This document shows positions 9,748 to 18,948 of a stretch of 38,836 nucleotides of DNA, in pieces. The stretch is from Bowmanella yangjiangensis (GTDB lineage: Bacteria > Pseudomonadota > Gammaproteobacteria > Enterobacterales > Alteromonadaceae), in the NCBI RefSeq assembly GCF_017255015.1, contig NZ_JAFKCS010000030.1, positions 1-38,836 on the forward strand, given 5' to 3'. Positions within the stretch are counted from its first letter, which is position 1. Every line of letters begins with the position of its first letter. Under the pieces are notes generated by a model. It was not told the DNA's origin, ran no database searches, and saw only the letters and a program-made list of their open reading frames with translations. Both the position numbers and the translations under genes were made by a program.

Positions 9748-10167
9748 TCAAACTGCCCTTTTGTAGCCAGCCTGAAGCTGAATATCGATAGCATGCAACA
9801 CCTCTGCCCGGGTTATTGACCCCAGTAGCAGGCCGTCATCGTCCACCACAGGATAGACTTTAGGTTTTTCTCCCAACATCTTCTGGGCAAGTTCAATGAC
9901 CGACATATAAGGTTTGATAGACAAGACTTCATGACGCATCACGTCGGAAACTCTGGCCACCTGCTCACGGTAAAAACTGGACTCCAGCATTCTGGCCAAG
10001 CAATCCTGTTCAGATAAAAAACCCACCAAGCGGCGCTCTTTATCAACGACAGGTCCCCCCGTCTGACGACTGTGCAGTAATCTTTCAACGGCTTCTGCCA
10101 CCGTCATTTGCTCAGAAAAAGTCACAGGACGACGATTCATATAATCACTGACTTGCAAGGACTCCAT
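9748..10167 (-). CDS. CBS domain pair protein
   Basis: This 139-residue protein consists of two CBS domains (about 5-60 and 70-130), a Bateman module that normally binds adenosine nucleotides or SAM. Conserved CBS phrases are visible, including TVAEAVERLL, GGPVVDKERRLVGFLSEQD, and VYPVVDDDGLLLGSITRAEV. No catalytic or DNA-binding domain is fused to it. The start is ATG 10167 with an excellent GGGGAGG ribosome-binding site 6 bases upstream; the longer reading to 10221 is rejected for that reason. It lies 61 bases upstream of hrpA on the same strand, so the two could share a transcript. The ligand and partner are unknown. Confidence 0.88.
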   Translation of the reverse strand: MESLQVSDYMNRRPVTFSEQMTVAEAVERLLHSRQTGGPVVDKERRLVGFLSEQDCLARMLESSFYREQVARVSDVMRHEVLSIKPYMSVIELAQKMLGEKPKVYPVVDDDGLLLGSITRAEVLHAIDIQLQAGYKRAV

Positions 10168-10232
10168 AAAGCCTCCCCTTTTGTTTTGGCATACAGCGAG
10201 TCGTGACTGGTCGGCAAACACACTTAATGATG

Positions 10233-10258
10233 AAAAAAACTTACCTGACCAGTAAGTT
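10233..10258 (-). terminator. rho-independent terminator downstream of the asparaginase gene
   Basis: Read on the minus strand, AACTTAC / GTAAGTT (7 bp) with loop TGGTCAG is followed by seven T residues. It lies about 160 bases past the stop of the isoaspartyl peptidase gene, just before the CBS gene leader. The same inverted repeat could be read as an operator, but the T run favours a terminator. Confidence 0.55.
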
Positions 10259-10362
10259 AAGCATAGACCTTGGGTAGCACTTATTCCTACGCCAAAAACA
10301 AAATATTCTGCAACAGGGCTGTATTAGCAAACTGCCAACTAGTGGACGGGGATCTGTTCGCA

Positions 10363-10402
10363 GGCAACGTACCTTGTAGAGAATTAACTAAAGTACGTTG
10401 CC
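10363..10402. repeat. 10-bp perfect inverted repeat in asparaginase 3' region
   Basis: GGCAACGTAC (10363-10372) and GTACGTTGCC (10393-10402) form a perfect inverted repeat around a 20-base A/T-rich loop. It lies 17 bases downstream of the stop of the isoaspartyl peptidase gene (minus strand). There is no T run, so it looks like an mRNA 3'-end stabilising hairpin or an unidentified element rather than a classical terminator. Confidence 0.6.
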
Positions 10403-10418
10403 AGAAATGGATATAGGG

Positions 10419-11435
10419 TTACTCAGTCTCTTCCTGGAAGATGGCAACATGCACCTTACCGCTGGCATCAACGCTGGCACGGTACATACCTTGGGTATTA
10501 AACGGCATGCTGACTTCGCCATGACGGTCTACCACGATCACGCCACCAGTTCCCCCAACAGGCTTAAGTACATTGTGGATAACCGATTCTGCAGCCACTT
10601 TAGCCGGCACTTGCAAATACTCGGTACGTGCGCAGATATCTGAGGCAACGTTGAAGCGAATAAAATACTCGCCATGACCGGTAGCAGACACAGCACAGCT
10701 GTTATTATCAGCAAAAGTTCCGGCACCAATTACCGGGGAGTCGCCAATACGGCCGTAACGCTTGGCAGTCATCCCCCCCGTTGAGGTGGCTGCTGACAAG
10801 TTACCGGCCTTATCTAATGCAACCGCACCTACAGTGCCAAACTTGTAGTCGAGCATATCAGGTCGGGAGAAGGCAGTTTTATCCTGCTTCAGTGTCTCTC
10901 TGGCACGCTCCAGTTGCTGTCGCCTGGCATCAGAATCAAAGTAGCTGTTTTCAACTTTATCCAATTCCAGCGTATCAGCAAATTCTTCAGCCCCCTTGCC
11001 ACTTAACATGACATGTTGAGACTTCTCCATTACCGCCCTCGCCAGCGCGATGGGACTTTTCACTGTTTTCACGCCTGCCACAGCACCTGCGGTACGATCT
11101 TTACCATACATAATTGACGCATCAAGCTCATGCTCACCATCGTAGGTATATACCGCACCACGGCCAGCATTAAATAGCGGGGAGTCCTCTAATATCTGCA
11201 CTGATGCAACAACAGCATCCAGACTGGACGCGCCGTTTTGCAACAATTGATAACCGGCCTTTACCGCTTCCTCTAACTTGGCCCGGTACTCCTGTTCATG
11301 CTCAGGAGTTAACTTTGCCTTGCTGATAGTGCCCGCACCACCATGTATGGCGATGGCGATAGGTTGCTGTTCTTCTGCCATAGCGGTAAAACTCATTGCA
11401 GTAACACTGAATAAAATGGCCAGTTTTTGTTTCAT
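10419..11435 (-). CDS. secreted isoaspartyl peptidase / L-asparaginase (plant-type Ntn hydrolase)
   Basis: This 338-residue Ntn-hydrolase cleaves isoaspartyl dipeptides and/or L-asparagine, and matures by self-cleavage into alpha and beta subunits. The N-terminal signal peptide, MKQKLAILFSVTAMSFTAMA, directs it to the periplasm. AIHGGAGTI (29-37) and NAGRGAVYTYDGEHELDASIM (89-109, key Asn and Asp) are family landmarks. The new N-terminal nucleophile after cleavage is T201 in FGTVGAVALDKAGNLSAATSTGG. The start at 11435 has AGGAAG 6 bases upstream. It appears monocistronic, divergent from sbcB. Asparaginase and isoaspartyl activity cannot be separated from sequence. Confidence 0.93.
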   Translation of the reverse strand: MKQKLAILFSVTAMSFTAMAEEQQPIAIAIHGGAGTISKAKLTPEHEQEYRAKLEEAVKAGYQLLQNGASSLDAVVASVQILEDSPLFNAGRGAVYTYDGEHELDASIMYGKDRTAGAVAGVKTVKSPIALARAVMEKSQHVMLSGKGAEEFADTLELDKVENSYFDSDARRQQLERARETLKQDKTAFSRPDMLDYKFGTVGAVALDKAGNLSAATSTGGMTAKRYGRIGDSPVIGAGTFADNNSCAVSATGHGEYFIRFNVASDICARTEYLQVPAKVAAESVIHNVLKPVGGTGGVIVVDRHGEVSMPFNTQGMYRASVDASGKVHVAIFQEETE

Positions 11436-11597
11436 TTTGGCTTCCTGTCTTGGGTTAAGTAGGGCGTTGTACGCTTATTTTTAAACCCGAGCGTAACAGA
11501 AAATTGTTCCCTGGGCTGTACAGCCTGTCCCGACAATGTGCCCTATTCGCCTTATTCCTGAGCATCTAACCCGGATAGCAGGTTGAGTTTAGCCCGA

Positions 11598-11613
11598 GAA
11601 TCTGCTGAGATTC
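11598..11613. repeat. small perfect hairpin upstream of sbcB
   Basis: GAATCT / AGATTC with loop GCTG lies 34 bases before the sbcB start in the 211-base divergent region between the asparaginase gene and sbcB. Its role is unknown. It could shape the sbcB leader, since that gene starts with TTG and has only a weak ribosome-binding site. Confidence 0.4.
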
Positions 11614-11646
11614 AGCCCTGAAACTTATCGCCATTGGATGAATTGA

Positions 11647-13077
11647 TTGTCTGGTTCCAGCATATTTTGGCACGACTATGAAACCTGGGGTGCCAATCCA
11701 CAGAAAGATCCTGCTGCGCAATTTGCAGGTATACGCACAGACTTAGACCTGAACCCTATAGGTAAGCCGCTAAAGCTGTATTGCCAGATCCCCAGTGACT
11801 ATCTTCCGCATCCACAAGCCTGCTTGATCACCGGTATTACCCCACAGCTCAGTCTGCGTGACGGTGTCAACGAAGCGCAGTTTATCGAGCGAATCCATCA
11901 GGAATTCAGCCAAGCAAACACCTGCGTCGCTGGATATAACAGCATTCGATTTGATGACGAAGTAACCCGCTACACTTTGTATCGAAATTTTTACGATCCT
12001 TATGCCCGTGAGTGGCAGCGAGGCAATAGCCGCTGGGACATTATTGATATGGTTCGAGCTTGCTATGCCTTGCGTCCGGAGGGGATAAACTGGCCACAAA
12101 AAGAAGATGGCACACCGAGTTTTCGGCTTGAAGATTTAACCAAGGCCAACGACATCGCCCACGAATCAGCGCACGATGCCATGTCAGATGTGTATGCCAC
12201 TATCGCCTTGGCTAAATTGATTAAAACGCGCCAACCTAAGTTGTATGACTACTTATTTGAACTGCGCAACAAAAAGAGTGTTCAGGCCCAATTGGATTGC
12301 TATCGCATGACACCTGTGGTGCATGTCTCTTCCAAATTACCCGCTGCGCAAGGCTGCTGTACCTGGGTGGCCCCGATATGCCAGCACCCGGTAAACCGAA
12401 ATGCCGTAGTAGTTCTTAATCTGGCATTGGACCCTACCCCGCTTGACACCTTATCGGTAGAACAACTTAAAGAGAAACTTTATCAGCCCTCCAGTATGCT
12501 GGAGGAAAATGAGCAGCGCTTACCCATTAAGCTTATTCATTTAAACAAATGCCCTGTTATTGCGCCGGCTAAAACCCTTAGCCCGGAAAACGCTGCCCGT
12601 TTAGGTATAGATCGTGAACGCTGTCTAAAACATCTTGAGCAAATTCGTGCCATACCTAACTTGGTAAATAAGTTGCAGGAATTGTTTGAAAGCCCTTCTG
12701 ATCAGGAAAGCCAGGATGCGGATTACGCACTTTACAGTGGTGGCTTCTTGTCTGATGCAGACAGGGCTCGTTGCGAGCAAATACGCCAGGCAAGTCCCGA
12801 CCAATTGTCCGTTCTGAGCTGGCAGTTTGACGACCCACGCCTGAAAACCTTGTTGTTCCGTTTCAGAGCCAGAAACTATCCGGCCACACTAAATGCAGAC
12901 GAACTGAACAAATGGCAGGAGCACCGCCGTTTCCGCTTGTTGGACAGCAGCTCCCCGGCCAGTTTACATATGGAAGAATATTTGCGTGAGGTGGAAAGAT
13001 TAGGTCATGTGTATCAACAAGATGGCAACAAGCTAGCTATTTTGCGCGCGCTATATCAATATGCACAGAGCATCTGA
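11647..13077 (+). CDS. sbcB: exodeoxyribonuclease I
   Basis: This 476-residue ExoI is a 3'-5' single-strand DNA exonuclease used in recombination and mismatch repair. The N-terminal DEDDh exonuclease domain shows D10 and E12 in FWHDYETWG, a middle Asp in AGYNSIRFDDE, and a late His/Asp pair in ESAHDAMSDVYA. SH3-like and helical domains follow, as in E. coli SbcB. The only usable start in frame is TTG at 11647, because an upstream in-frame ATG runs into a stop after two codons. The leader has only a weak GGATG-type ribosome-binding site. The stop is followed by a short (AC)6 run. Confidence 0.95.
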   Translation: MSGSSIFWHDYETWGANPQKDPAAQFAGIRTDLDLNPIGKPLKLYCQIPSDYLPHPQACLITGITPQLSLRDGVNEAQFIERIHQEFSQANTCVAGYNSIRFDDEVTRYTLYRNFYDPYAREWQRGNSRWDIIDMVRACYALRPEGINWPQKEDGTPSFRLEDLTKANDIAHESAHDAMSDVYATIALAKLIKTRQPKLYDYLFELRNKKSVQAQLDCYRMTPVVHVSSKLPAAQGCCTWVAPICQHPVNRNAVVVLNLALDPTPLDTLSVEQLKEKLYQPSSMLEENEQRLPIKLIHLNKCPVIAPAKTLSPENAARLGIDRERCLKHLEQIRAIPNLVNKLQELFESPSDQESQDADYALYSGGFLSDADRARCEQIRQASPDQLSVLSWQFDDPRLKTLLFRFRARNYPATLNADELNKWQEHRRFRLLDSSSPASLHMEEYLREVERLGHVYQQDGNKLAILRALYQYAQSI

Positions 13078-13170
13078 CACACACACACAAAGAGACATGT
13101 CTTCCAAGATATGGTAAATGTTAATCGGTTGTTGTCGATAACAAGGCTACAGGAGTAACAAGGCGGAAGT

Positions 13171-14826
13171 ATGAAGGGCATAACCCTTATCCTGGAAGAC
13201 AGTGGCAAGTTTCTGAGGCTGAACATAGATACCCAAGAGGTGGAAGGTAATCCTGACGCCAAGCAGCTTATTAGCCTGATTAAGGAAAGTGAGCACGGCC
13301 GCCTGTTTGTCTTGGAAGAGTCTCTGGTTAAACTGGCAAATGATGTCCACAAGGCCAAAGAAAACAATAGCCACAAGCAGCTTGATGAGCGCGTAGCGGA
13401 GCGCCGGGATGCTGAAGTTAAATTCAAACTAACCGACTCCGATATGATGGCTGAACTTAGCCTGCTGACGGCTTGCGGCGGGGCGAACCCTAATTACCCG
13501 CAACTGCTTAAAATGGCACGAGCTGCCGACATAAAGCGTGGTCTGTCAAGAAAACGCCTAAAAGCGGCCTTACAGCAAGCCAATTCCGAGCCTCCCGGCA
13601 CCCATATCAAAATGATAGTGGCCAAAGGTTTGCCTATGCGTGCCGGTCATTCGTCCAAAATGTTGCCCTTAGTCCCCAATGCCCTTGAACGCATTTTGCG
13701 ACCACAGGAAATCAGTGTTTCCCGGGTGGACATGCGTGACTTAGGGGACGTTATCTGTGTAAAAGCCGGCACACCGCTATTGCGCCGAACGCCCCCCAGC
13801 CAGGGGCGTACCGGCTTTACCGTGCGTGGTGAAAGTCTTCAGCCTACCCCTGGAGAATGGCTAACACTCAAACCTGGAAGTGGCACCTTAATCAGCCCAG
13901 ATGATGAGAACCTGCTGCTAGCTGAAATAGCTGGCATGCCGAAGTTTAACAACGGCGATATGTGGGTTGATGAAACCTTCGTGTGTAAAGGCGTGAATGT
14001 CGGCACAGGTAACATCAATTATGACGGCGCGGTCATAGTCAATGGTGATGTCACTGAAAAGATGATCATCACCGCCTCAGGCGATGTCACTATAAACGGT
14101 TTTGTGGAGTCGGCCATTATTCAAGCTGGCGGTGATATTATTATTACTCAGGGCGCCATGGGTAAGCAGGCAGAGGTGGGTAAAACGGAATATAGCACCA
14201 AATTGTCAGCCCAAGGCAGCATCCACGTTCAACATGGCCAGGGTCTTGAGATCATCTGCAACGGCAATGTAACGGTTGGCAAGCAGTTGGCACATAGCAG
14301 CATCATCTGCCGGGGCGCGGTGATTGTGGGCCCTGTCGACAACCCTAATGGCAACCTATTTGGCTGTGAAATCCAATGTCAGCAAGCCGTGCAGGCTGGA
14401 ACTATTGGAGCGGTATCTGGCTCCAATCTGTTTGTAGACTTCAGCGAAGGCTACAACTTTTTGCTTGAGCGAATTGATGCGATGGAAGAATTACTCAAGC
14501 ACATTCAGGATAACTATATCCGCCATAAAACCCGAATCGACGTCATCAAGAAGAAGCAACTTCCCAATGATCTGGCCAAGAAAGTCAACATGGCAGTTAA
14601 GCTGTATAAGAGTGAAGAGGAATTGCTCGGCTGGGTAATCAAAAAAGTTGAGACACTAAGAAAGTCCAAAGACGAATATCTGGATACTATCGGTCTGCTC
14701 AGCAGCAAAAAAGTGCATTCAGGGGTAGTGGTAAAACTCAATAATCGCACTTGGAAAGCCGACCGCGATTATTCTCGCGGCCGGGTACATTATTTCGAAC
14801 ATCAGTGGCATTTTCAGCCCACCTGA
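13171..14826 (+). CDS. FapA family (DUF342) polymer-forming beta-solenoid protein
   Basis: This 551-residue protein of the FapA/DUF342 family starts at ATG 13171 with GGCGGAAG just upstream. The N-terminal ~270 residues are the family-specific part. From about 270 to 430 there is a repetitive Val/Gly/Asp-rich stretch (GNINYDGAVIVNGDV, ITASGDVTINGFV, IIQAGGDIIITQGAMG), which is the parallel beta-solenoid. A C-terminal helical, probably coiled-coil, region follows (about 440-520, Lys/Glu rich). In other bacteria the family is linked to flagellar number or placement and cell-envelope assembly, but there are no flagellar genes here. It is convergent with the next gene, seven bases apart. The function remains open. 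Confidence 0.85.
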   Translation: MKGITLILEDSGKFLRLNIDTQEVEGNPDAKQLISLIKESEHGRLFVLEESLVKLANDVHKAKENNSHKQLDERVAERRDAEVKFKLTDSDMMAELSLLTACGGANPNYPQLLKMARAADIKRGLSRKRLKAALQQANSEPPGTHIKMIVAKGLPMRAGHSSKMLPLVPNALERILRPQEISVSRVDMRDLGDVICVKAGTPLLRRTPPSQGRTGFTVRGESLQPTPGEWLTLKPGSGTLISPDDENLLLAEIAGMPKFNNGDMWVDETFVCKGVNVGTGNINYDGAVIVNGDVTEKMIITASGDVTINGFVESAIIQAGGDIIITQGAMGKQAEVGKTEYSTKLSAQGSIHVQHGQGLEIICNGNVTVGKQLAHSSIICRGAVIVGPVDNPNGNLFGCEIQCQQAVQAGTIGAVSGSNLFVDFSEGYNFLLERIDAMEELLKHIQDNYIRHKTRIDVIKKKQLPNDLAKKVNMAVKLYKSEEELLGWVIKKVETLRKSKDEYLDTIGLLSSKKVHSGVVVKLNNRTWKADRDYSRGRVHYFEHQWHFQPT

Positions 14827-14833
14827 TTACCCA

Positions 14834-15697
14834 CTAGCGTTTCAATCTTGCCAGCAGGCTGGAGGTATCCCAACGATTTCCCCCCATAGCTTGTACATCA
14901 GCATAAAATTGATCAACCAAAGCAGTCATAGGTAAGGTTGCACCAAGCTCCCGGCCTTGCTGCAAAGCGATACCTAAGTCTTTACGCATCCAATCTACCG
15001 CAAAGCCAAACTCATATTGGTCAGCCAACATCGTCTTATGTCGGTTTTCCATTTGCCAGGATTGGGCAGCACCTTTACTGATAACCTCAACAACAGCTTC
15101 GCAATCCAGCCCTGCTTTTTGACCAAAATTCATTGCTTCAGCTAAGCCTTGCACGACCCCCGCGATACAAATCTGGTTCATCATTTTAGCTAACTGCCCC
15201 GTGCCACACTCACCTAACAAACGACAAAAACGCGCATAGCTCTGCATTACCGGCTCAACCAGGGCGTAACTCGGCTGTTTTCCTCCCACCATAATAGTCA
15301 ATTGCCCATTCTCGGCACCAGCCTGTCCGCCCGACACCGGTGCATCTAGAAAGCCCACCTGTTGTGCTTCGCAAAGCGCTTCCAGTTCACGTGCTACGGT
15401 TGCAGAAGCGGTTGTATGATCAACCAGCACAGTGCCAGCCTGCATACCAGCCAGCGCTCCTTGCTCACCCAATACCACTGAGCGCAGATCGTCATCGTTG
15501 CCCACGCAGACAAAAACCAGTTCAGCACCACTTGCCGCCGCTTTAGGTGTGTCAGCCATGGTTCCCTGGTATTTCTCTACCCAATCCAAAGCTTTTTGCC
15601 TGGTACGGTTATACACACACACCTGATGTCCGGCTTTTTGCAAATGACCGGCCATGGGAAATCCCATCACACCTAACCCGATAAAACTGACTTTCAT
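14834..15697 (-). CDS. NAD(P)-dependent beta-hydroxyacid dehydrogenase (3-hydroxyisobutyrate dehydrogenase family)
   Basis: This 287-residue enzyme oxidises or reduces a short beta-hydroxyacid such as 3-hydroxyisobutyrate, tartronate semialdehyde or succinic semialdehyde. The Rossmann motif GLGVMGFPMAGHL is at 7-19. NRTRQK after the second strand (30-35) suggests NADP preference. The substrate loop DAPVSGGQAGAENG lies at 118-131 and the catalytic lysine is K171 in GQLAKMMNQ. It starts at ATG 15697 with GAAGGG 8 bases upstream. Neighbours do not define a valine-degradation cluster, so the substrate is uncertain. Confidence 0.9.
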   Translation of the reverse strand: MKVSFIGLGVMGFPMAGHLQKAGHQVCVYNRTRQKALDWVEKYQGTMADTPKAAASGAELVFVCVGNDDDLRSVVLGEQGALAGMQAGTVLVDHTTASATVARELEALCEAQQVGFLDAPVSGGQAGAENGQLTIMVGGKQPSYALVEPVMQSYARFCRLLGECGTGQLAKMMNQICIAGVVQGLAEAMNFGQKAGLDCEAVVEVISKGAAQSWQMENRHKTMLADQYEFGFAVDWMRKDLGIALQQGRELGATLPMTALVDQFYADVQAMGGNRWDTSSLLARLKR

Positions 15698-15805
15698 GAA
15701 ACGGCCCTTCTTGTACTTGGCGAATAATCAAATTTATGCTGACATTAAGGCCCATACCAGCCCAAAACAGTTAAGCTGTCGGGTTTGAAGATGCAGGAAC
15801 CAATA

Positions 15806-16297
15806 ATGACAAAGTCCGTGTATGATTTTGACATGCAACGAAGTAACGGCCAAATCCAAAATCTGGCTGATTATCGCGGTAAGGTGCTACTTATCGTGAA
15901 TACGGCCAGCCAATGCGGGTTCACTAAACAATATGCCGGGTTACAACACTTATACGAGACATTCTCCTCGCAGGGCTTCGAGGTACTGGCATTTCCTTGC
16001 AACCAGTTCGGCCAGCAGGAACCGGGAAGTAACGCAGAGATACAATCGTTTTGCGAGCTAAACTTCAAGGTGAACTTTCCAATCTTTGCCAAAATTGACG
16101 TGAACGGTCCAACTGCTTCCCCTCTGTATACCCATTTAAAGTCTGAGGCGCCGGGCATATTTGGTTCACAGCGGATAAAATGGAACTTCACTAAGTTTTT
16201 GGTCAACCAACAGGGTGACGTGGTGAAGCGTTTCAGCCCGACAGCAACACCAGAATCTATTCAGGCCGATATTCAGCGCCTGTTAGCGTCAAAATAA
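15806..16297 (+). CDS. glutathione peroxidase (thiol peroxidase, Gpx family)
   Basis: This 163-residue cysteine-type glutathione peroxidase reduces hydroperoxides. The peroxidatic Cys is C37 in NTASQCGFT. The conserved FPCNQFGQQEPG supplies the Gln, and KWNFTKFLV supplies the Trp/Asn of the catalytic tetrad. C83 (SFCELNF) is placed as the resolving Cys of thioredoxin-dependent members, so thioredoxin may be the real reductant. I chose ATG 15806 because AGGA lies 7 bases upstream; earlier in-frame TTG 15785 and ATG 15791 add unmatched residues. ldhA follows after 18 bases, so the two probably form an operon. Confidence 0.93.
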   Translation: MTKSVYDFDMQRSNGQIQNLADYRGKVLLIVNTASQCGFTKQYAGLQHLYETFSSQGFEVLAFPCNQFGQQEPGSNAEIQSFCELNFKVNFPIFAKIDVNGPTASPLYTHLKSEAPGIFGSQRIKWNFTKFLVNQQGDVVKRFSPTATPESIQADIQRLLASK

Positions 16298-16315
16298 TCT
16301 CAACAAGGAGTGTCC

Positions 16316-17302
16316 ATGAAAGTCGCAGTATTCAGTGCTAAGGCTTATGACGAACAATACTTATCCCTGGCCGGCAACGGGTTAGAGCTGTGCTTTATCG
16401 AATCCCGGCTGAACAATCAAACCGCCAGCCTGGCACAGGGGTTTGATGCGGTTTGTGTATTTGTAAATGACCAGTTGGACTCTGGCGTATTGAACACCTT
16501 GCATGCGGGTGGCGTGCGTCATATTGCGCTGCGCTGCGCTGGTTTTAATAACGTCGATTTAGAATGTGCCAAACAACTTGGCATGGGTGTTTCCAGAGTG
16601 CCCGCCTATTCACCAGAAGCAGTTGCAGAACACACCCTGGCATTAGTACTGACGCTGAATCGTAAACTGCACAAGGCCTATAACCGAATTAAGGAAGGAA
16701 ATTTCTCTCTTGATGGTTTACTGGGCTTCAACCTGCACGGTAAAACCGTCGGCATTATCGGCACTGGACGCATTGGTCTGGCGACCGCCCGATTATTCAA
16801 AGGCTTTGGTTGCCATGTGCTGTGCCACGATCCCTATCCAACAGATGAAATCACCACACTGGGAGGAAAGTATGTTGAACTGGACAGTCTATTTGAACAG
16901 GCAGACATCCTCTCCTTACATTGCCCCTTGACCCCAGACACTAAACATATGATCAACCAGCAAAGTCTGACTAAGATGAAAAGCGGTGTCATGCTGATTA
17001 ACACGTCTCGCGGCGCATTAATTGACACCCAAGCCGTCATTCAGGCCTTGAAGAGTCAAAAGATAGGTTTTCTCGGCCTAGATGTATACGAAATGGAAGG
17101 TGACCTGTTTTTTGAAGACCTGTCTAATCAGATTATTCAGGATGACATTTTCCAGCGGCTTTGCACCTTCCCCAATGTGTTGATCACCGGCCATCAGGGC
17201 TTTTTCACCCATGAGGCACTGGTACAGATTGCCCAAACCACAACCAACAACCTACGACTGGCCGCACAAGGTAAAAGTGACGACCTCACTCGCCTGGCTT
17301 AA
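16316..17302 (+). CDS. ldhA: fermentative D-lactate dehydrogenase
   Basis: This 328-residue D-2-hydroxyacid dehydrogenase closely resembles E. coli LdhA along its whole length. It reduces pyruvate to D-lactate with NADH. Visible features are the substrate segment [11 protein letters not shown] (72-82), Rossmann GTGRIG (149-154), the catalytic Arg R232 in NTSRGALID, and H293 in TGHQGF. The start is ATG 16316 with AAGGAG 5 bases upstream; an in-frame GTG at 16310 overlaps that site. Its coding end overlaps that of the convergent cmoM by 17 bases. Pairing with glutathione peroxidase suggests a redox or low-oxygen theme, but that is inference. Confidence 0.94.
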   Translation: MKVAVFSAKAYDEQYLSLAGNGLELCFIESRLNNQTASLAQGFDAVCVFVNDQLDSGVLNTLHAGGVRHIALRCAGFNNVDLECAKQLGMGVSRVPAYSPEAVAEHTLALVLTLNRKLHKAYNRIKEGNFSLDGLLGFNLHGKTVGIIGTGRIGLATARLFKGFGCHVLCHDPYPTDEITTLGGKYVELDSLFEQADILSLHCPLTPDTKHMINQQSLTKMKSGVMLINTSRGALIDTQAVIQALKSQKIGFLGLDVYEMEGDLFFEDLSNQIIQDDIFQRLCTFPNVLITGHQGFFTHEALVQIAQTTTNNLRLAAQGKSDDLTRLA

Positions 17303-18050
17303 TGGCTATAACATGAAAATAACGGCCCAGCCAAACAAAGGGGTGGCTGGTGCCGTATTCCAGCTCTTTGGCTTTTAGCTGCTCATAGTGCGTGGTTTGA
17401 ATGCTTTTATCTCGCACGTAATCGTGGAAACAACGAATCCCGGCTTTGTGAATCACCGTTAATCCGGCCGCTTCTAGAAATGCCAAAACCTGTGCCGGGC
17501 ACACCGCTTTATTGGGATTAAGTCTGACCCTGTTAGGCACCACAAAATCTTTATCAATGTAATCAAAATTGCCGTAAATAACGTTGCTGAACAAATGCGC
17601 ATCGCTATTGAAAAAGCTCAATGACAATTGCCCCCCAGGAGCCAGCTTAGTTAACAATCCTTCAACGGCATCCAGCGGCTGACTCAGCCATTCCAGCACG
17701 GCATGACAAAGGATCACATCAAACTGCGTTTGCTCACTAATTTCCTGCAAAGGGCCACAGTGGTAACTGACTTGCGGGTAGTCAGCCAGTTTTTGTCTGG
17801 CAATATTCAGCGCATCTTCTGACAGGTCGTTAAGTAGTATCTGATGCCCCAGTTGCGCCAGGGTCTTAGTCATAACGCCGGTTCCGCCGCCGGCATCCAA
17901 TACTCTTTGAGGTGCTGGCGGCAGGTACTGGAGCAGATAGTGCTCAAGCAACTCATGGCGTAGCCGCCCCTTGGTCGTACCGTAGATGTTTTTCTCAAAC
18001 TTCTCGGCTATACGATCGAAACTCTGATCCTGGCTGTACTGTTTATGCAT
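17286..18050 (-). CDS. cmoM: tRNA 5-carboxymethoxyuridine(34) methyltransferase CmoM
   Basis: This 254-residue SAM-dependent methyltransferase (formerly SmtA) methylates the carboxyl group of cmo5U at the tRNA wobble position to give mcmo5U. It shares the CmoM phrases [25 protein letters not shown] (SAM binding), [14 protein letters not shown] and FHDYVRDK. The ATG at 18050 fits the family N-terminus, with GACGGA 7 bases upstream. A TTG at 18065 overlapping the preceding stop is an alternative and would imply tight coupling. It lies directly downstream of the Nif3-like gene on the same strand. cmoA and cmoB are about 10 kb away at 28750-30454. Confidence 0.92.
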   Translation of the reverse strand: MHKQYSQDQSFDRIAEKFEKNIYGTTKGRLRHELLEHYLLQYLPPAPQRVLDAGGGTGVMTKTLAQLGHQILLNDLSEDALNIARQKLADYPQVSYHCGPLQEISEQTQFDVILCHAVLEWLSQPLDAVEGLLTKLAPGGQLSLSFFNSDAHLFSNVIYGNFDYIDKDFVVPNRVRLNPNKAVCPAQVLAFLEAAGLTVIHKAGIRCFHDYVRDKSIQTTHYEQLKAKELEYGTSHPFVWLGRYFHVIAIKPGE

Positions 18051-18061
18051 CGTGATGTCCG

Positions 18062-18820
18062 TCAAGCGGGATTGGGTATGTCAACGAAGGTCACTGCCAA
18101 TCCCAGTTCTTTTGCCAAGTGCTCACCAAGGGCCTTTGCACCATAGCGCTCAGTGGCATGATGACCTGCAGCAAAAAACGCAATGCCACATTCCCTCGCC
18201 ACATGAATGGTTTGTTCCGACACCTCACCACTGATAAAAGCATCTATGCCCTGCTCTGCGGCCAAATCGATAAAACTTTGTCCACCGCCGGTACACCAGG
18301 CTACTGTTTTTATGGGTTTATCTGTAGCTTCCACTAAAGGCACACGGCCGAGTTTAGCCTCAATACGACGGGCAATAGCTTGTGCATCAAGAGGCTCAGC
18401 AAAACGCCCTCGCATCGCCACTGATTGAGGATTATCAGCCTCTAAACCGCCCTCGGTTTGAATATCCAATAGCTTGGCAAGCTGTGCGTTGTTACCAAGC
18501 ACGGGATGAATATCCAGGGGCAAATGGTAGGCCAGCAAATTGATATCATGCTTAAGTAAGCTTGCCAGACGTTGCTTACGCATGCCGCGAATAGTGGCAT
18601 CCTCACCCCGCCAGAAATAACCATGATGGACCAATATGGCATCGGCTTGCTGTTCAATTGCTGCATCAATTAAAGCCTGGCTCGCCGTAACCCCCGTTAC
18701 CACCCGGTGGATAGTATTACGCCCTTCAACCTGCAGACCATTGGGACAATAGTCTTTAATTTTGCCCGGACTCAGTAAATTATCCAGATATTGGCAGAGT
18801 TCTTGTCTTGAAATCGTCAT
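18062..18820 (-). CDS. Nif3-like dinuclear metal centre protein (YbgI family)
   Basis: This 252-residue protein of the Nif3/YbgI family forms hexameric toroids with a dinuclear metal site. The metal ligands are visible: HHG (65-67), HLPLD (H99 and D103), and the late GHHATERYG (His and Glu). The biochemical role is unsettled; GTP cyclohydrolase-like or hydrolase activities have been suggested for relatives. The start is ATG 18820, preferred to an upstream reading from 18886 that lacks similarity. In E. coli ybgI lies next to phr and ybgA, and the same three families are neighbours here, with a small H1-like gene inserted between them. Confidence 0.9.
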   Translation of the reverse strand: MTISRQELCQYLDNLLSPGKIKDYCPNGLQVEGRNTIHRVVTGVTASQALIDAAIEQQADAILVHHGYFWRGEDATIRGMRKQRLASLLKHDINLLAYHLPLDIHPVLGNNAQLAKLLDIQTEGGLEADNPQSVAMRGRFAEPLDAQAIARRIEAKLGRVPLVEATDKPIKTVAWCTGGGQSFIDLAAEQGIDAFISGEVSEQTIHVARECGIAFFAAGHHATERYGAKALGEHLAKELGLAVTFVDIPNPA

Positions 18821-18855
18821 GATTCGCCTGTTTTTGTTACAAAAGGGTTGAAAAT

Positions 18856-18884
18856 TAGACATTAAAAAGCAAAGAGGGTATAAC
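18856..18884 (+). promoter_or_regulatory. sigma-70 promoter of the H1-like gene
   Basis: -35 TAGACA (18856-18861), 17-base spacer, -10 TATAAC (18879-18884), each 5 of 6 to consensus. The predicted start of transcription is near 18891. This places the in-frame ATG at 18886 outside the transcript and supports translation from 18949. The leader contains a small CGTGC / GCACG hairpin. Confidence 0.7.
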
Positions 18885-18948
18885 AATGCATTCTGCTGTT
18901 TTACGTGCCGAAAAGCACGAGTTTAATGTATTGGGAGAGTCCCCGAGT

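Noticed and set aside
10238-10258. AACTTAC-N7-GTAAGTT palindrome as a TetR-type operator for the CBS gene
   Set aside because: On the minus strand it is followed by seven T residues and sits downstream of the asparaginase gene, so a terminator explains it better. There is no regulator gene nearby.
13077-13088. (AC)6 dinucleotide run after sbcB
   Set aside because: It is too short to be a meaningful microsatellite or phase-variation tract, and it lies outside coding sequence.
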